A stretch of DNA of 40,937 bases. Source: an uncultured Lachnospiraceae bacterium (GTDB taxonomy: Bacteria > Bacillota > Clostridia > Lachnospirales > Lachnospiraceae). Position numbers and translations under genes: made by a program. Each line of letters begins with the position of its first letter. Position 1 is the first letter of the stretch. The notes under the pieces were generated by a model. It was not told where the DNA came from. It saw only the letters and a list, made by a program, of their open reading frames with translations, and searched no databases. The stretch lies in assembly GCA_947170415.1 (NCBI GenBank), contig CAMVTN010000007.1, positions 1-40,937 of the forward strand. The letters are read 5' to 3'. Of the stretch, positions 1-8,317 are shown piece after piece.

Positions 1-1242
1 GTTGAATATGTAGCAAAGTGAGTTTGACCCGAGGCCTTCTTTCATATTCATCCAGTGCCAGTTGCTGGTCTTGCCTGAGCTTATATAGGAAGCGATGACC
101 GGTGCAAAGGGATCATCTGCAATGTAGCTGCAATCAGAAAAAGGACTTACAAATCCGGCTTTTTCTACCAATATCTTTTGACCGGAATTTTCAGAACACC
201 ATTGCAGAAAGGCTTTTGCGGCTTCACTGTTGCCCTCTTTGGGAACTGCCCACCATGAAGGCGGACTGGTAAGGATGGTGTCGATCCCGTCCTGAAAAGC
301 AAATGGTGCCATTCCAACCTTAAATTTTCCGGCGGCTTCGTAATCTTCTAAATTACTGCCTGTTAATGTGGCACCGATCCAGGAGCCCTGAGTTACAAAT
401 GCATATTTGCCGCAGGCAAATCTTTTTATTTGTTCATCATATGTGCCTTCTGTGAGAAGTTCCGGATCAGAGTATTTCTGCAGCAGTCCTATAAAATCTG
501 CGAATGCGGCCAAACGATCATCATCGAGTTGACCGCCGTTATTCAGCAGGTCTATGTAGGTGGTGTCAGATCTTTCAAGACCTGCATCCAGGTAATTTCC
601 AAATATATGGTTTCCGGCAGACCAGCCAAGGTTCTCCGGTTCTGTTGCATAGCCTACTACGGCGATCAGTCCGAGGTCATGTTTCATGGAATCGATCTTT
701 TTAAATGCCTCGCTGTAAGCCTCGGGACTCGTTAAGGCTGAGACATTGATTTCTGCTTTTTCTAAAATGTCAGCATTATAGGCGAGACCAATGGCTTCTG
801 TTGCATAGGGAAAACCTATGGTGCCGTAGGTGGCATCGACATATTCAGCATCGGTACGACCAGCCCATTGTTCACTGCTCATATCTACGAGGAGACCATC
901 CCAGTTTGAAAATGAAGCAGCTTCACAGGCTATGATGTCCGGCATTTGATCTGACAGATAAAGTCCCTTTACGGTAGCCTGAGCATCTACCCCTGATGGG
1001 ATATTTATGATATTTACTGTCACACCGGTTTCTGACCGGTACGCAGATGCAAGCTCTGATATCTGATCAGAGACCTCGCTTTTGCTGTTTATGAGGGTAA
1101 TTGATTGCTGTGACATGTCAGCATCTGACGAGTCAGATGCCGCATCATTATCGTTTGCTGATTTGTTTTTTCCACATCCTGACAAGACGCAGGAAAAAGT
1201 CACGGCGGATGCCAGTACTAACAATGCCAGTTTCCTTTTCAT
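1..1242 (-). CDS. ABC transporter extracellular solute-binding lipoprotein (sugar type), C-terminus cut off
   Basis: The reading frame is open from an ATG at 1242 to the left edge, giving 414 residues with no stop. Residues 1-23 form a lipoprotein signal peptide: basic MKRK, a hydrophobic core, and the lipobox LSGC with Cys23 as the lipid site. A Ser/Asp-rich linker follows, then a periplasmic-binding fold typical of family 1 sugar-binding proteins, including a late segment reading PSWWAVPKEG. The family is usually 420-450 residues, so only the last part should be missing. A ribosome site AGAGGGGGA lies just upstream of the ATG. The protein would sit on the outer face of the membrane and hand a carbohydrate to permeases, which would lie beyond the left edge. 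The substrate cannot be read from the sequence. Confidence 0.85.
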   Translation of the reverse strand, partial: MKRKLALLVLASAVTFSCVLSGCGKNKSANDNDAASDSSDADMSQQSITLINSKSEVSDQISELASAYRSETGVTVNIINIPSGVDAQATVKGLYLSDQMPDIIACEAASFSNWDGLLVDMSSEQWAGRTDAEYVDATYGTIGFPYATEAIGLAYNADILEKAEINVSALTSPEAYSEAFKKIDSMKHDLGLIAVVGYATEPENLGWSAGNHIFGNYLDAGLERSDTTYIDLLNNGGQLDDDRLAAFADFIGLLQKYSDPELLTEGTYDEQIKRFACGKYAFVTQGSWIGATLTGSNLEDYEAAGKFKVGMAPFAFQDGIDTILTSPPSWWAVPKEGNSEAAKAFLQWCSENSGQKILVEKAGFVSPFSDCSYIADDPFAPVIASYISSGKTSNWHWMNMKEGLGSNSLCYIFN

Positions 1243-1647
1243 GATCACTATCCCCCTCTGTAAACAAAAGTTTTGTCAGACATCCAAAAGATCAAAAAAA
1301 TGTATTGATCTGAAAAAAATTGACAGATATTCTTATAGGTTATTTCGGAATTACAGGGGTTTTTATTTAGAGTTTACCTGACTTTTTAAAAAATATGGCG
1401 ATATTTTTGTACATTGATAGATGTGTTCTGAAAGGAATGGTGACATAAACTGTTGAAGTATAATCAGTTGACGGAATTATTTTATGTTGTGAGCTTATGT
1501 TGTTAGTTTATGTACACTGATGACAGGGTCAAAAGCAAAAAGTAAGACGACCGGTTACCCGGTCGTCTTAAAGAGAGAAGAAGTGAATTGATATTACAAA
1601 GATGCAAACTTGGCACATTTACGTTTACATCTAAATAATCGATAGCT
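1243..1647. other. Intergenic region between two minus-strand genes
   Basis: About 400 AT-rich bases without a convincing gene. It holds the leader of the binding-protein gene, with a 7-bp inverted repeat AGATCAA/TTGATCT at 1289-1295 and 1305-1311 and the near-palindrome CAAAAGTTTTG at 1265-1275. It also holds the terminator of the upstream gene at 1531-1570. One copy of the sequence ATAAACTGT discussed in the findings lies near 1445. I could not fix a promoter. Confidence 0.5.
1531..1570 (-). terminator. Rho-independent terminator of the 235-residue protein gene
   Basis: A perfect 12-bp stem (TAAGACGACCGG at 1543-1554, partner at 1559-1570) with a TTAC loop. Read on the minus strand it is followed by a T-rich run, CTTTTTGCTTTT. 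It lies about 80 bases past the stop of the minus-strand gene. Confidence 0.85.
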
Positions 1648-2355
1648 TTATCTTTGCCGTATTTTCTCGTTTACACCCTTTCCATAGTTTTCGATAAGAG
1701 TGGTTGCGAGTTTTTCATCCTCCGTAAGTTCTCTTACAGGAGTCCATTTGTTATGGTTATCAAGTGTGTACCAAAATGCTTTTCCACGGTAGTCCATCTG
1801 CAGGCCGCCGGAACTGACTGATTCAGTAAGCGCATATTCCGGATTAACGACACGACCAAAATTGTAGACATTTTGCTCGAGAAAAGTCAGTGTCTGACCG
1901 TGGATCGTTATTTTATGATGATAGATCGTTGTATGTCCGCCTTCATCAATGACCTGTTCACTGGATACACGCCATCCTTCTATATTAGAAAGGAGAGACA
2001 GCATCTTACGGTCGTGTTTAGCTTTTTTCTGAGCTGCAGCCTTTTTTTCCTGCTTTTTGATCTCATCCTCAGCATCATAGCGTGCCTGATTCAGATTCAG
2101 ATAGCGCTGCCGTTCATTTTCATCAAGTATCCATACATGATTATTTAGTTTTAAGAAAGTTCCGTCTTCCGGTCTGTCCGGGAGATCATCTGGTGTGAGA
2201 TATAATAATGGAAGTGGTTTCCCCTCAGGAAACAGAGCATACTCCTGATAGAATTCGGATAGCTCGTATTGCTCCTCCTCATTACAATGTCTGGCCTGGG
2301 TCAGCACGATACCGTCCTCAAAGCCATCTGCAATCGCGTAAAAAATCGTCCCCAT
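1648..2355 (-). CDS. Hypothetical protein, 235 residues, function not recognised
   Basis: I do not recognise this protein. It is soluble and charged, with no signal peptide or membrane segment. The N-terminal ~85 residues are acidic and contain PLPLLYLTPDDLP. Residues about 85-115 form a strongly charged, Lys/Ala-rich probable coiled coil (KKQEKKAAAQKKAKHDRK). The C-terminal ~120 residues are predicted beta-rich and contain paired aromatic segments such as FWYTLDNHNKWTP. A very good ribosome site (GGAGGGG, 4 bases before the ATG at 2355) and a strong terminator after the stop support a real single-gene transcript. It is divergent from the lipoprotein gene at 2571. Its role is unknown. Confidence 0.8.
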   Translation of the reverse strand: MGTIFYAIADGFEDGIVLTQARHCNEEEQYELSEFYQEYALFPEGKPLPLLYLTPDDLPDRPEDGTFLKLNNHVWILDENERQRYLNLNQARYDAEDEIKKQEKKAAAQKKAKHDRKMLSLLSNIEGWRVSSEQVIDEGGHTTIYHHKITIHGQTLTFLEQNVYNFGRVVNPEYALTESVSSGGLQMDYRGKAFWYTLDNHNKWTPVRELTEDEKLATTLIENYGKGVNEKIRQR

Positions 2356-2570
2356 AGAACCCCTCCTACTATAGCGACATCGCCATTTCTGCAGTTTTAA
2401 TTACATAAATTTTAACACAGTAATGTGCCGGATGTCATGTTTACAAGTGGGTACAATTTGGTGGACAGTACGTTATTTTTAAGAATGTCTTAAGAATCAA
2501 TTCGTTGTCGTTGAGCGGGCTATGTGGTAGTATTGTACAGAAAATCGTACATTTGCCCGGGGGATTTATT

Positions 2571-3962
2571 GTGAAAAAGAGATTAGTGATATCGTTGCTG
2601 ATGTGTTTTATGATTTTCGGCATTACAGGATGCGGAAGAGCAATGGGCATGTTAGAAGCCAAAGTAGATAAAAATGCAGCTGGAAAGCAGGAGTCAGCGA
2701 CTGAAGAGATTACGGATATTTCGGAAGAAAGTACGGAGGTCGTGGATGAGGAGTCGTCAGAGACAGAAGAGAATGATACTGATAAAGCTGATCCGGATTC
2801 CATATGCATAATGGAAGCGCTTCCTGTGACGATCGAACTCGACAATGGGGCAGATGCGTATTGCATGGGTAAGATTCCGGTCTTTTCTGATGTAGAGAAT
2901 GCAGATGTGTTTAATGAAGTGGTGAAAGAAAGGTATTCATCCATCGTCAGCCATTACAGTAAGGCTATAGAAGCCAGAGAAGCGCAGGGCGCAAAGATAA
3001 TGAGCTATCAGGTAGACATGTCTATAGACGGTTTGAGCTATGTGGATGAGAATTATATATCTTTTCTCGTGGAAGCTACCGAATATCTGGATGATTCAAG
3101 ACCTGTTTATGTATATGCGCCTTGTATCATCGACAGGAAGTCGGGAGAAAGGGTCCAGGCGCAGGATATAGTAAACAATTCCAAAACAGATATCAGGGCA
3201 AAGGTTTATGATGCTTTTTCAAAACTCGTAGAGAATCGTCCGTCAGACTATGATCAGAGTTTTCTTAAAGAATTAAAGAATGCTACTTTGTCTGAGATAG
3301 CGGCATATATTTCTGAGGACGGTCTGTCATTTATATATGGTAATTATTCTTCTGACAGCGGGATCAGCAGAGCGCCGATCGCTTTGATACCATTCGGAGA
3401 ATTCGATTTTAAGGAGAAACTGACGGAGAATGTCGCATCTAAGAGTGTGATCTCCGATCCTGAGGAGTCTGGCGCGGCGAAGAGTGGAACAGAAGAAACA
3501 CCTGATATTTTGAATTATGCGGATTCTATGAAGCTTTATCAGGATTATATAAATGCACATTCTGATATAGAAGAGAATAATGTTGATTATATATACCTGG
3601 ATGACAATGATTCTCCCGAAATGGTTACATGGAGCGGCGTCGCGCATGCGGATGGAGTTTCTATATATACGATCAGGAAGGGCGAGGTGTATTATCTGGG
3701 AGATTATGGTCAGTATGGGACAATGCAGTATAAGGAGAGAGAAGGAACTGTCATCGATGATTACGATTCCGAATCCAGTTATATGGTCGATGTATACATG
3801 TTGAAGAACGGAGAGATGAGAAAGACCCATGAACTTTTCAAACCACTTGGTATTGATAAGGCAGAGGGGACAGTCGATGATGAAATGGTATCGGATGATG
3901 TCTTAAGTAAAACATCCCAACAGTGGCAAAAAGGAACGAAAATTGTGGGTGGGTTTGATTAA
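2571..3962 (+). CDS. DUF3298/RsiV-like lipoprotein, 463 residues
   Basis: Translation most likely starts at the GTG at 2571. It follows a GGGGGA ribosome site and gives a clean lipoprotein signal (VKKRL, hydrophobic core, lipobox ITGC with Cys21). An in-frame extension to 2505 would put about 22 unrelated residues ahead of this signal and is rejected. After an acidic Glu/Ser/Thr linker, residues ~80-300 look like the DUF4163/DUF3298 fold seen in RsiV and in many clostridial surface lipoproteins: a beta-strand pattern, a segment ending in IIDRKSGERVQAQDIV, and IALIPFGEFDF. The C-terminal third has YIYLDDNDSPEMVTW, a pattern common in clostridial surface lipoproteins. It probably sits outside the membrane. 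There is no sigma factor beside it, so an anti-sigma role is not supported. Confidence 0.75.
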   Translation: MKKRLVISLLMCFMIFGITGCGRAMGMLEAKVDKNAAGKQESATEEITDISEESTEVVDEESSETEENDTDKADPDSICIMEALPVTIELDNGADAYCMGKIPVFSDVENADVFNEVVKERYSSIVSHYSKAIEAREAQGAKIMSYQVDMSIDGLSYVDENYISFLVEATEYLDDSRPVYVYAPCIIDRKSGERVQAQDIVNNSKTDIRAKVYDAFSKLVENRPSDYDQSFLKELKNATLSEIAAYISEDGLSFIYGNYSSDSGISRAPIALIPFGEFDFKEKLTENVASKSVISDPEESGAAKSGTEETPDILNYADSMKLYQDYINAHSDIEENNVDYIYLDDNDSPEMVTWSGVAHADGVSIYTIRKGEVYYLGDYGQYGTMQYKEREGTVIDDYDSESSYMVDVYMLKNGEMRKTHELFKPLGIDKAEGTVDDEMVSDDVLSKTSQQWQKGTKIVGGFD

Positions 3963-4337
3963 TTTTCATCAAGGAAAATAAGGATAACACCTGCCGGACA
4001 GGGAATATGATCCAGTGCGTCTAAAAGAAAGATGATAACAGATAAAAGATAAAGAGATACGTATAAAAATGGTTATCGGAATAATTATAACGCGTGAGTG
4101 TTTTGCACAAAATCGGAGAAAAGAGTAAAAATAACAAATGTGATGAAATTGATAAATTCGGGATTTTGTGTGGGGATATGGATTTATATAGTGTGAACGA
4201 TGGTACATAAATAGAAAATTGTTCATAACGTGCGAACTGATAAACTGTATAGAATAGCAGATTGAATAATTGAACTCAGAAACAAAAAATAACATATCCG
4301 AATGGTTAAAAAGATATATAAAATTGATCAAGACTTC

Positions 4338-4370
4338 TTTTTGGACCCCGTCCCCGTGGTCCAAAAATTT
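4338..4370. terminator. Hairpin terminator, likely bidirectional
   Basis: A 10-bp perfect stem TTTTTGGACC (4338-4347) pairs with 4358-4367 around a 10-base loop. It is flanked by A and T runs so that it can act on either strand. It lies far (about 380 bases) from the lipoprotein stop and just before the exporter promoter region. Confidence 0.6.
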
Positions 4371-4401
4371 TAAAGGTCACAAAATCATCACATAATGGGA
4401 T

Positions 4402-4460
4402 TATACTTGCATCCGTTTGAGAGTTTGCGGTTTTTGCATTTAGGTTAGAACAAAACCGCA
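4402..4460 (+). promoter_or_regulatory. Possible promoter and 5' leader hairpin of the ABC exporter operon
   Basis: A -10-like TATACT lies at 4402-4407 without a good -35 box. Downstream, a 9-bp perfect inverted repeat (TGCGGTTTT at 4426-4434, AAAACCGCA at 4452-4460, loop of 17) falls in the predicted untranslated leader. The ribosome site GAGGAGGA starts at 4473. The repeat could be a stabilising hairpin or an operator. Confidence 0.4.
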
Positions 4461-4490
4461 TGAAATTTATTTGAGGAGGAAGCCAGAACT

Positions 4491-5528
4491 ATGCTGGAAG
4501 TGAAAAATCTTACGAAGCGGTATGGTTCAAATACGGCGGTAGATCACCTTACCTTTTCTATAGAAAAAGGACGTATTTACGGATTTCTCGGACCAAATGG
4601 TGCCGGTAAATCCACGACCATGAACATGATAACAGGGTATCTCGCGGCATCGGAGGGAACAGTCCTTATCGATGGCCACGATATCTTAAAGGAGCCTATC
4701 GAGGCAAAGAAACGGATAGGTTACCTTCCGGAGATTCCACCTGTTTATACAGATATGACTGTAAAGGAATATCTCCTTTTTGCAGCAGAATTAAAGAAGA
4801 TCCCAAAGGCGGAGCGTGCATCTATGGTCGGTGAGATCATGGAACGCACAAAGACGCATGATGTGAGAGACCGTCTTATCCGCAATCTGTCAAAGGGTTA
4901 TAAGCAGAGAGTTGGTATTGCAGAGGCTCTTATCGGATATCCGGACCTCATAATCCTTGATGAGCCTACAGTAGGTCTTGATCCGGCGCAGATAATCGAG
5001 ATACGTGATCTCATTCGTTCTCTTGGCGAGAAGCATACAGTTATCCTGAGTTCGCATATTTTGCAGGAGATAAGTGCAGTCTGTGATCATATCATGGTCA
5101 TCTCCCATGGACGCCTGGTAGCCAGCGATACACCGGAAAATCTGGCTCATTCCATGAGCGACACAGTGACCATGCATATGGAAGTACGTGCGTCTGAAAA
5201 CGAAGTAAAGGAAGCGCTTAGCGGTATTAGTGGTCTCAAGGCTATCCGTTTTGATGAGTCAACAGAACGAGGTATCGTAAAGGCGGTTATAACAAGTGAT
5301 GCTGCGACAGATATTCGTGAAACTGTATTCCGAAAGGCAGCAGAGAAGAGACTTCCGGTCCTTGATATGCATTCCGACAGGATGTCACTCGAGGATGTAT
5401 ACCTGAAACTCACAGGAGACACTGTGCCGGATGCAGAAGTGACTGCAACTGATGTGGATACAGGCAAAAAGGAAGATGATGACGTAAATACAACAAGTGT
5501 TACGGCAGATGGAAAGGAGGAAGAGTAA
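4491..5528 (+). CDS. ABC transporter ATPase (GldA/ABC-2 exporter type)
   Basis: 345 residues. It has Walker A GPNGAGKST (residues 34-42), the Q-loop region GYLPE (77-81), the signature LSKGYKQR (133-140), Walker B LIILDEP (153-159) and the switch histidine in SSHILQEI. This is the CcmA/GldA-like class that pairs with ABC-2 permeases. After the ATPase core comes a regulatory C-terminal domain (~225-310) and then a hydrophilic tail rich in Asp, Glu and Thr (~312-345), not typical of the family core. A strong GAGGAGGA ribosome site precedes the ATG. Only 3 bases separate its stop from the permease start, so the two are co-transcribed. It would power export or extrusion by the fused GldFG partner. 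The substrate is unknown. Confidence 0.9.
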   Translation: MLEVKNLTKRYGSNTAVDHLTFSIEKGRIYGFLGPNGAGKSTTMNMITGYLAASEGTVLIDGHDILKEPIEAKKRIGYLPEIPPVYTDMTVKEYLLFAAELKKIPKAERASMVGEIMERTKTHDVRDRLIRNLSKGYKQRVGIAEALIGYPDLIILDEPTVGLDPAQIIEIRDLIRSLGEKHTVILSSHILQEISAVCDHIMVISHGRLVASDTPENLAHSMSDTVTMHMEVRASENEVKEALSGISGLKAIRFDESTERGIVKAVITSDAATDIRETVFRKAAEKRLPVLDMHSDRMSLEDVYLKLTGDTVPDAEVTATDVDTGKKEDDDVNTTSVTADGKEEE

Positions 5529-5531
5529 GTC

Positions 5532-7682
5532 ATGCTCGCAATATTCAAAAAAGAATTAAAGACTTATTTTTATTCTGTGACAGGTGCCCTTTTTGTAGCC
5601 GTAAACCTTTTGGTCATCGGGCTTTACTTTATGGCAAGCTGCCTCATGAGTATGAATTCGTCTCTTGCAGGAGTAATGCAGAATGTACTCTTTATCCTAC
5701 TTATCATGATCCCTATCCTGACAATGAGGATCCTTGCGGAAGAGAAAAGGCAGAAGACCGATCAGCTGCTTCTCACAGCACCTGTTTCTGTCGGAAAAAT
5801 AGTTGCAGGAAAATTTCTGGCTATCCTGTCCATATTTGGTGTACCGGTGCTTGTGTCCTGCGTTTTTCCGCTGATCATGAGTTTCTTTGGAAAGGTTCAG
5901 TATGCTGAGAGCTATTCGGCGATACTCGGATATTTCCTTTTCGGTGCGGCCTGCATCGCTGTAGGTGTATTTATTTCCTCTATCACAGAGAGTCAGGTTA
6001 TCGCAGCAGTACTGTCCTTCATTGCGCTGTTCCTCACATTCCTTATGTCCGGAATAGTAGGGATACTGACACAGAGCGGAGATAATGTTGCATCTGTATT
6101 AAAGATCTTTGATTTCTCATCTCGTCTCGATAATCTTATGAGCGGTGTCATAGACGTAAAAGAAGTCATCTATTTTGTAACTGTAGTTGTACTGATGCTT
6201 TTCCTTACCTGTCAGGCAATACAGAAGAGAAGATACTCTGTTTCAAAGAGTACGATCTCTCTTTCGGTATACAGCAATGTTACGGTAGTGATCGGTATAG
6301 CGATCGCTGTAGTGCTTAACCTCATGGTAGGACAGTTGCCGACCCGTTACGCAGAGTTCGATGTGACATCTGGAAAGATGTACACCCTTACAGAGGATTC
6401 AAAGAAATTCCTGTCATCCTTAAATACCGATATTCAGATACTTGTTGTCGGTACCAGAGAAATGATGGAAAACTACGACTACAAAGAAGTAGAGAAGACT
6501 CTGGATCAGTATGCCGAGCTTTCTGATCACGTAAAGGTTACTTATAAAGATCCGACACTGGATCCGACATTTTATCAGAAGTACACAGATGAAAATGTGT
6601 CGATCGGTTCACTTATAGTTGTAAACGGTGACAGATCAAAGGTCGTTTCACCATATGACCTGTATGAGACAAGCGTTGACTATCAGACATACTCCAGTAC
6701 AAAGACAGGATATGATGGTGAGGGACAGATAACATCCGCTATTTCTTATGTAACAACAGATGATATACCAAAGCTTTATATAGTTACAGGTCACAATGAG
6801 GATTCGATCTCTAACTTTACTTCTCTGAATAATGCGATAAAAAAGCAGAATATAGAGACTGAAGAACTGAATCTCATGACAAGCGGCGGAGTACCTGAGG
6901 ATGCAGATGCGGTTCTGATCCTTAGCCCTAAGTCTGATTATTCATCAGATGACGCGGAGCAGATGCTTAAATATCTGAAAGATGGCGGAAAAGCTATCAT
7001 TACATCAGGTTATACTGAGACAGAGACTCCTAACTTTGATTCTATTCTTTCTTATTATGGACTGAATCATGTGAACGGAGTTGTGCTTGAGGGTGATCAG
7101 CAGCATATGTACCAGACACCTCTTTATCTGATACCGGATTCTGATTCATCTACACTTACAACTGCCGTTAAGAGCGCGAAGCTCCTGAATTTACTGCCGC
7201 AGTCTTCAGGTTTCACTGTTTCTGATAATGAGATCCGTGATACCGAGACGGTTGAGAAGGCACTTACGACAACAGACAGTTCTTATGCAAAGATGAATAT
7301 TCAGTCTGATCAGGGTCAGGTGAGTGCAGAGAAGGATGCATCTGATGTAAATGGACCGTTTGTCGTTGCCGCATATGTGACAGAGTCTGCAGATGATGAT
7401 GAGAAGGGCACAAAGATCGCTGCATTCGGTACGGATAATCTCTTTGCGGATCAGATCGATGCTCTGGTTGCAGGCGCAAATGTCCAGATGGTAACAAGTG
7501 CGCTGAATGATATGATCGATCAGGAAATCAATACTACTATACCTGCAAAGAGCTATGACACGGCTTCGCTTACTGTTCCGTATGGTACAGCACTGCTTTT
7601 GGGATTCTTCTTTGTGCTGGTGATCCCTGTAGTGATCCTTGCTTCCGGCATCGTTGTATGGTTCAGAAGGAGGAGAAAGTAA
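5532..7682 (+). CDS. Fused ABC-2 permease and GldG-like protein
   Basis: 716 residues combining two proteins that are separate (GldF and GldG) in gliding Bacteroidetes. Residues 1-~235 are an ABC-2 permease with six hydrophobic segments and the characteristic cytoplasmic stretch RILAEEKRQKTDQLLLTAPV. Residues ~250-275 are another membrane segment. Residues ~280-660 match the extracellular GldG/PF09822 type domain (MYTLTEDSKKFLSSL, a hallmark near its start, and DADAVLILSPKSDYS). The C-terminus is a single membrane anchor ending in WFRRRRK. The ribosome site AAAGGAGGAA lies within the end of the upstream ATPase gene. It works with the ATPase at 4491 and the DUF4340 protein at 7684. Such fusions are known in Firmicutes, but no substrate is established. 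Gliding is not implied. Confidence 0.88.
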   Translation: MLAIFKKELKTYFYSVTGALFVAVNLLVIGLYFMASCLMSMNSSLAGVMQNVLFILLIMIPILTMRILAEEKRQKTDQLLLTAPVSVGKIVAGKFLAILSIFGVPVLVSCVFPLIMSFFGKVQYAESYSAILGYFLFGAACIAVGVFISSITESQVIAAVLSFIALFLTFLMSGIVGILTQSGDNVASVLKIFDFSSRLDNLMSGVIDVKEVIYFVTVVVLMLFLTCQAIQKRRYSVSKSTISLSVYSNVTVVIGIAIAVVLNLMVGQLPTRYAEFDVTSGKMYTLTEDSKKFLSSLNTDIQILVVGTREMMENYDYKEVEKTLDQYAELSDHVKVTYKDPTLDPTFYQKYTDENVSIGSLIVVNGDRSKVVSPYDLYETSVDYQTYSSTKTGYDGEGQITSAISYVTTDDIPKLYIVTGHNEDSISNFTSLNNAIKKQNIETEELNLMTSGGVPEDADAVLILSPKSDYSSDDAEQMLKYLKDGGKAIITSGYTETETPNFDSILSYYGLNHVNGVVLEGDQQHMYQTPLYLIPDSDSSTLTTAVKSAKLLNLLPQSSGFTVSDNEIRDTETVEKALTTTDSSYAKMNIQSDQGQVSAEKDASDVNGPFVVAAYVTESADDDEKGTKIAAFGTDNLFADQIDALVAGANVQMVTSALNDMIDQEINTTIPAKSYDTASLTVPYGTALLLGFFFVLVIPVVILASGIVVWFRRRRK

Positions 7683-7683
7683 G

Positions 7684-8247
7684 ATGACAAAGCAGCAGAT
7701 ACGTAATCTCGTGATCCTGCTCATAGCGTTGATCATATTGGTTGCCGGATACTTCGGAATGAAATCATTCCATGATGCGGATGAGGCCGCATCGGAAGCG
7801 AGCGAAGCGGCAGCTACTGAGTCCGAAAACATAGGTACACTCAGTGGGAATGGAATCTCTAAGCTGTCATGGATATATGATGGAAAAGATGTGAGTATCG
7901 AGAAGAAAGATAGTGTTTGGTATTACGGTTCGGTTAGTCTTAATTCTGCAACTATGAGTTCAAAGACTTCTGATCTGGAACTTCTCTCATCAACACGTAC
8001 GCTTACCGGTGATGAGATAGATCTCGAGGCTTTTGGTCTGAATGATCCTGCAAATGTGATCATTGCTGTAGATTCTGACGGAAAGACGCAGAAGCTCACG
8101 ATCGGAGCAAAGAATGATGTAACGGAGAATTATTACATGTATCTTGATGATGATACATCAAAGGTATATGTGATCACCTCTTCAGTACCAAATGATTTCA
8201 ACGTGGATCCGGAAGCTCTTGTAAGCAAAAAAGATTCTGATGAGTGA
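7684..8247 (+). CDS. DUF4340 domain protein, membrane anchored
   Basis: 187 residues from the ATG at 7684, which has a GGAGGAGAAAG ribosome site and starts 1 base after the upstream stop. A start further upstream would fall inside the permease gene and is rejected. Residues ~5-23 form one membrane segment. An Ala/Glu/Ser-rich spacer follows, and then a DUF4340-type extracellular beta domain containing the pattern EAFGLNDPANVI and YMYLDDDTSKVYVI. DUF4340 proteins are commonly encoded beside GldG-like ABC components and probably form part of the same complex on the outer face. This one is short, with one visible DUF4340 unit, compared with longer two- or three-unit members. Confidence 0.85.
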   Translation: MTKQQIRNLVILLIALIILVAGYFGMKSFHDADEAASEASEAAATESENIGTLSGNGISKLSWIYDGKDVSIEKKDSVWYYGSVSLNSATMSSKTSDLELLSSTRTLTGDEIDLEAFGLNDPANVIIAVDSDGKTQKLTIGAKNDVTENYYMYLDDDTSKVYVITSSVPNDFNVDPEALVSKKDSDE

Positions 8248-8254
8248 TAATTAG

Positions 8255-8300
8255 AAAAATGGCTGACGCCGTGAAAATTGATCCGGCGTCAGCCATTTTT
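8255..8300. terminator. Strong bidirectional terminator between exporter operon and MATE gene
   Basis: A perfect 17-bp stem (8255-8271 with 8284-8300) and a 12-base loop, bounded by A5 on one side and T5 on the other. It lies 8 bases past the DUF4340 stop and 18 bases past the end of the converging MATE gene. Confidence 0.95.
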
Positions 8301-8317
8301 AGTATTAGAATCATGAT

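Larger units (their letters stand above)
3963..4490. other. Long intergenic region upstream of the ABC exporter operon
   Basis: About 530 AT-rich bases. The only long reading frame (minus strand, about 3969-4364) has low-complexity composition and no ribosome site, so I do not call it. Visible elements are a hairpin at 4338-4367, a possible -10 box TATACT at 4402-4407, an inverted repeat at 4426-4460, and a GATAAACTGT copy at 4239-4248. Confidence 0.5.

Noticed and set aside
2505-2570. Upstream extension of the DUF3298-like lipoprotein
   Set aside because: It would place unrelated residues before a perfect lipoprotein signal peptide, and the ribosome site lies within it.
3969-4364. 131-residue frame on the minus strand in the long intergenic gap
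   Set aside because: Its composition is that of AT-rich non-coding DNA, it has no ribosome site, and it covers a terminator hairpin at its start.
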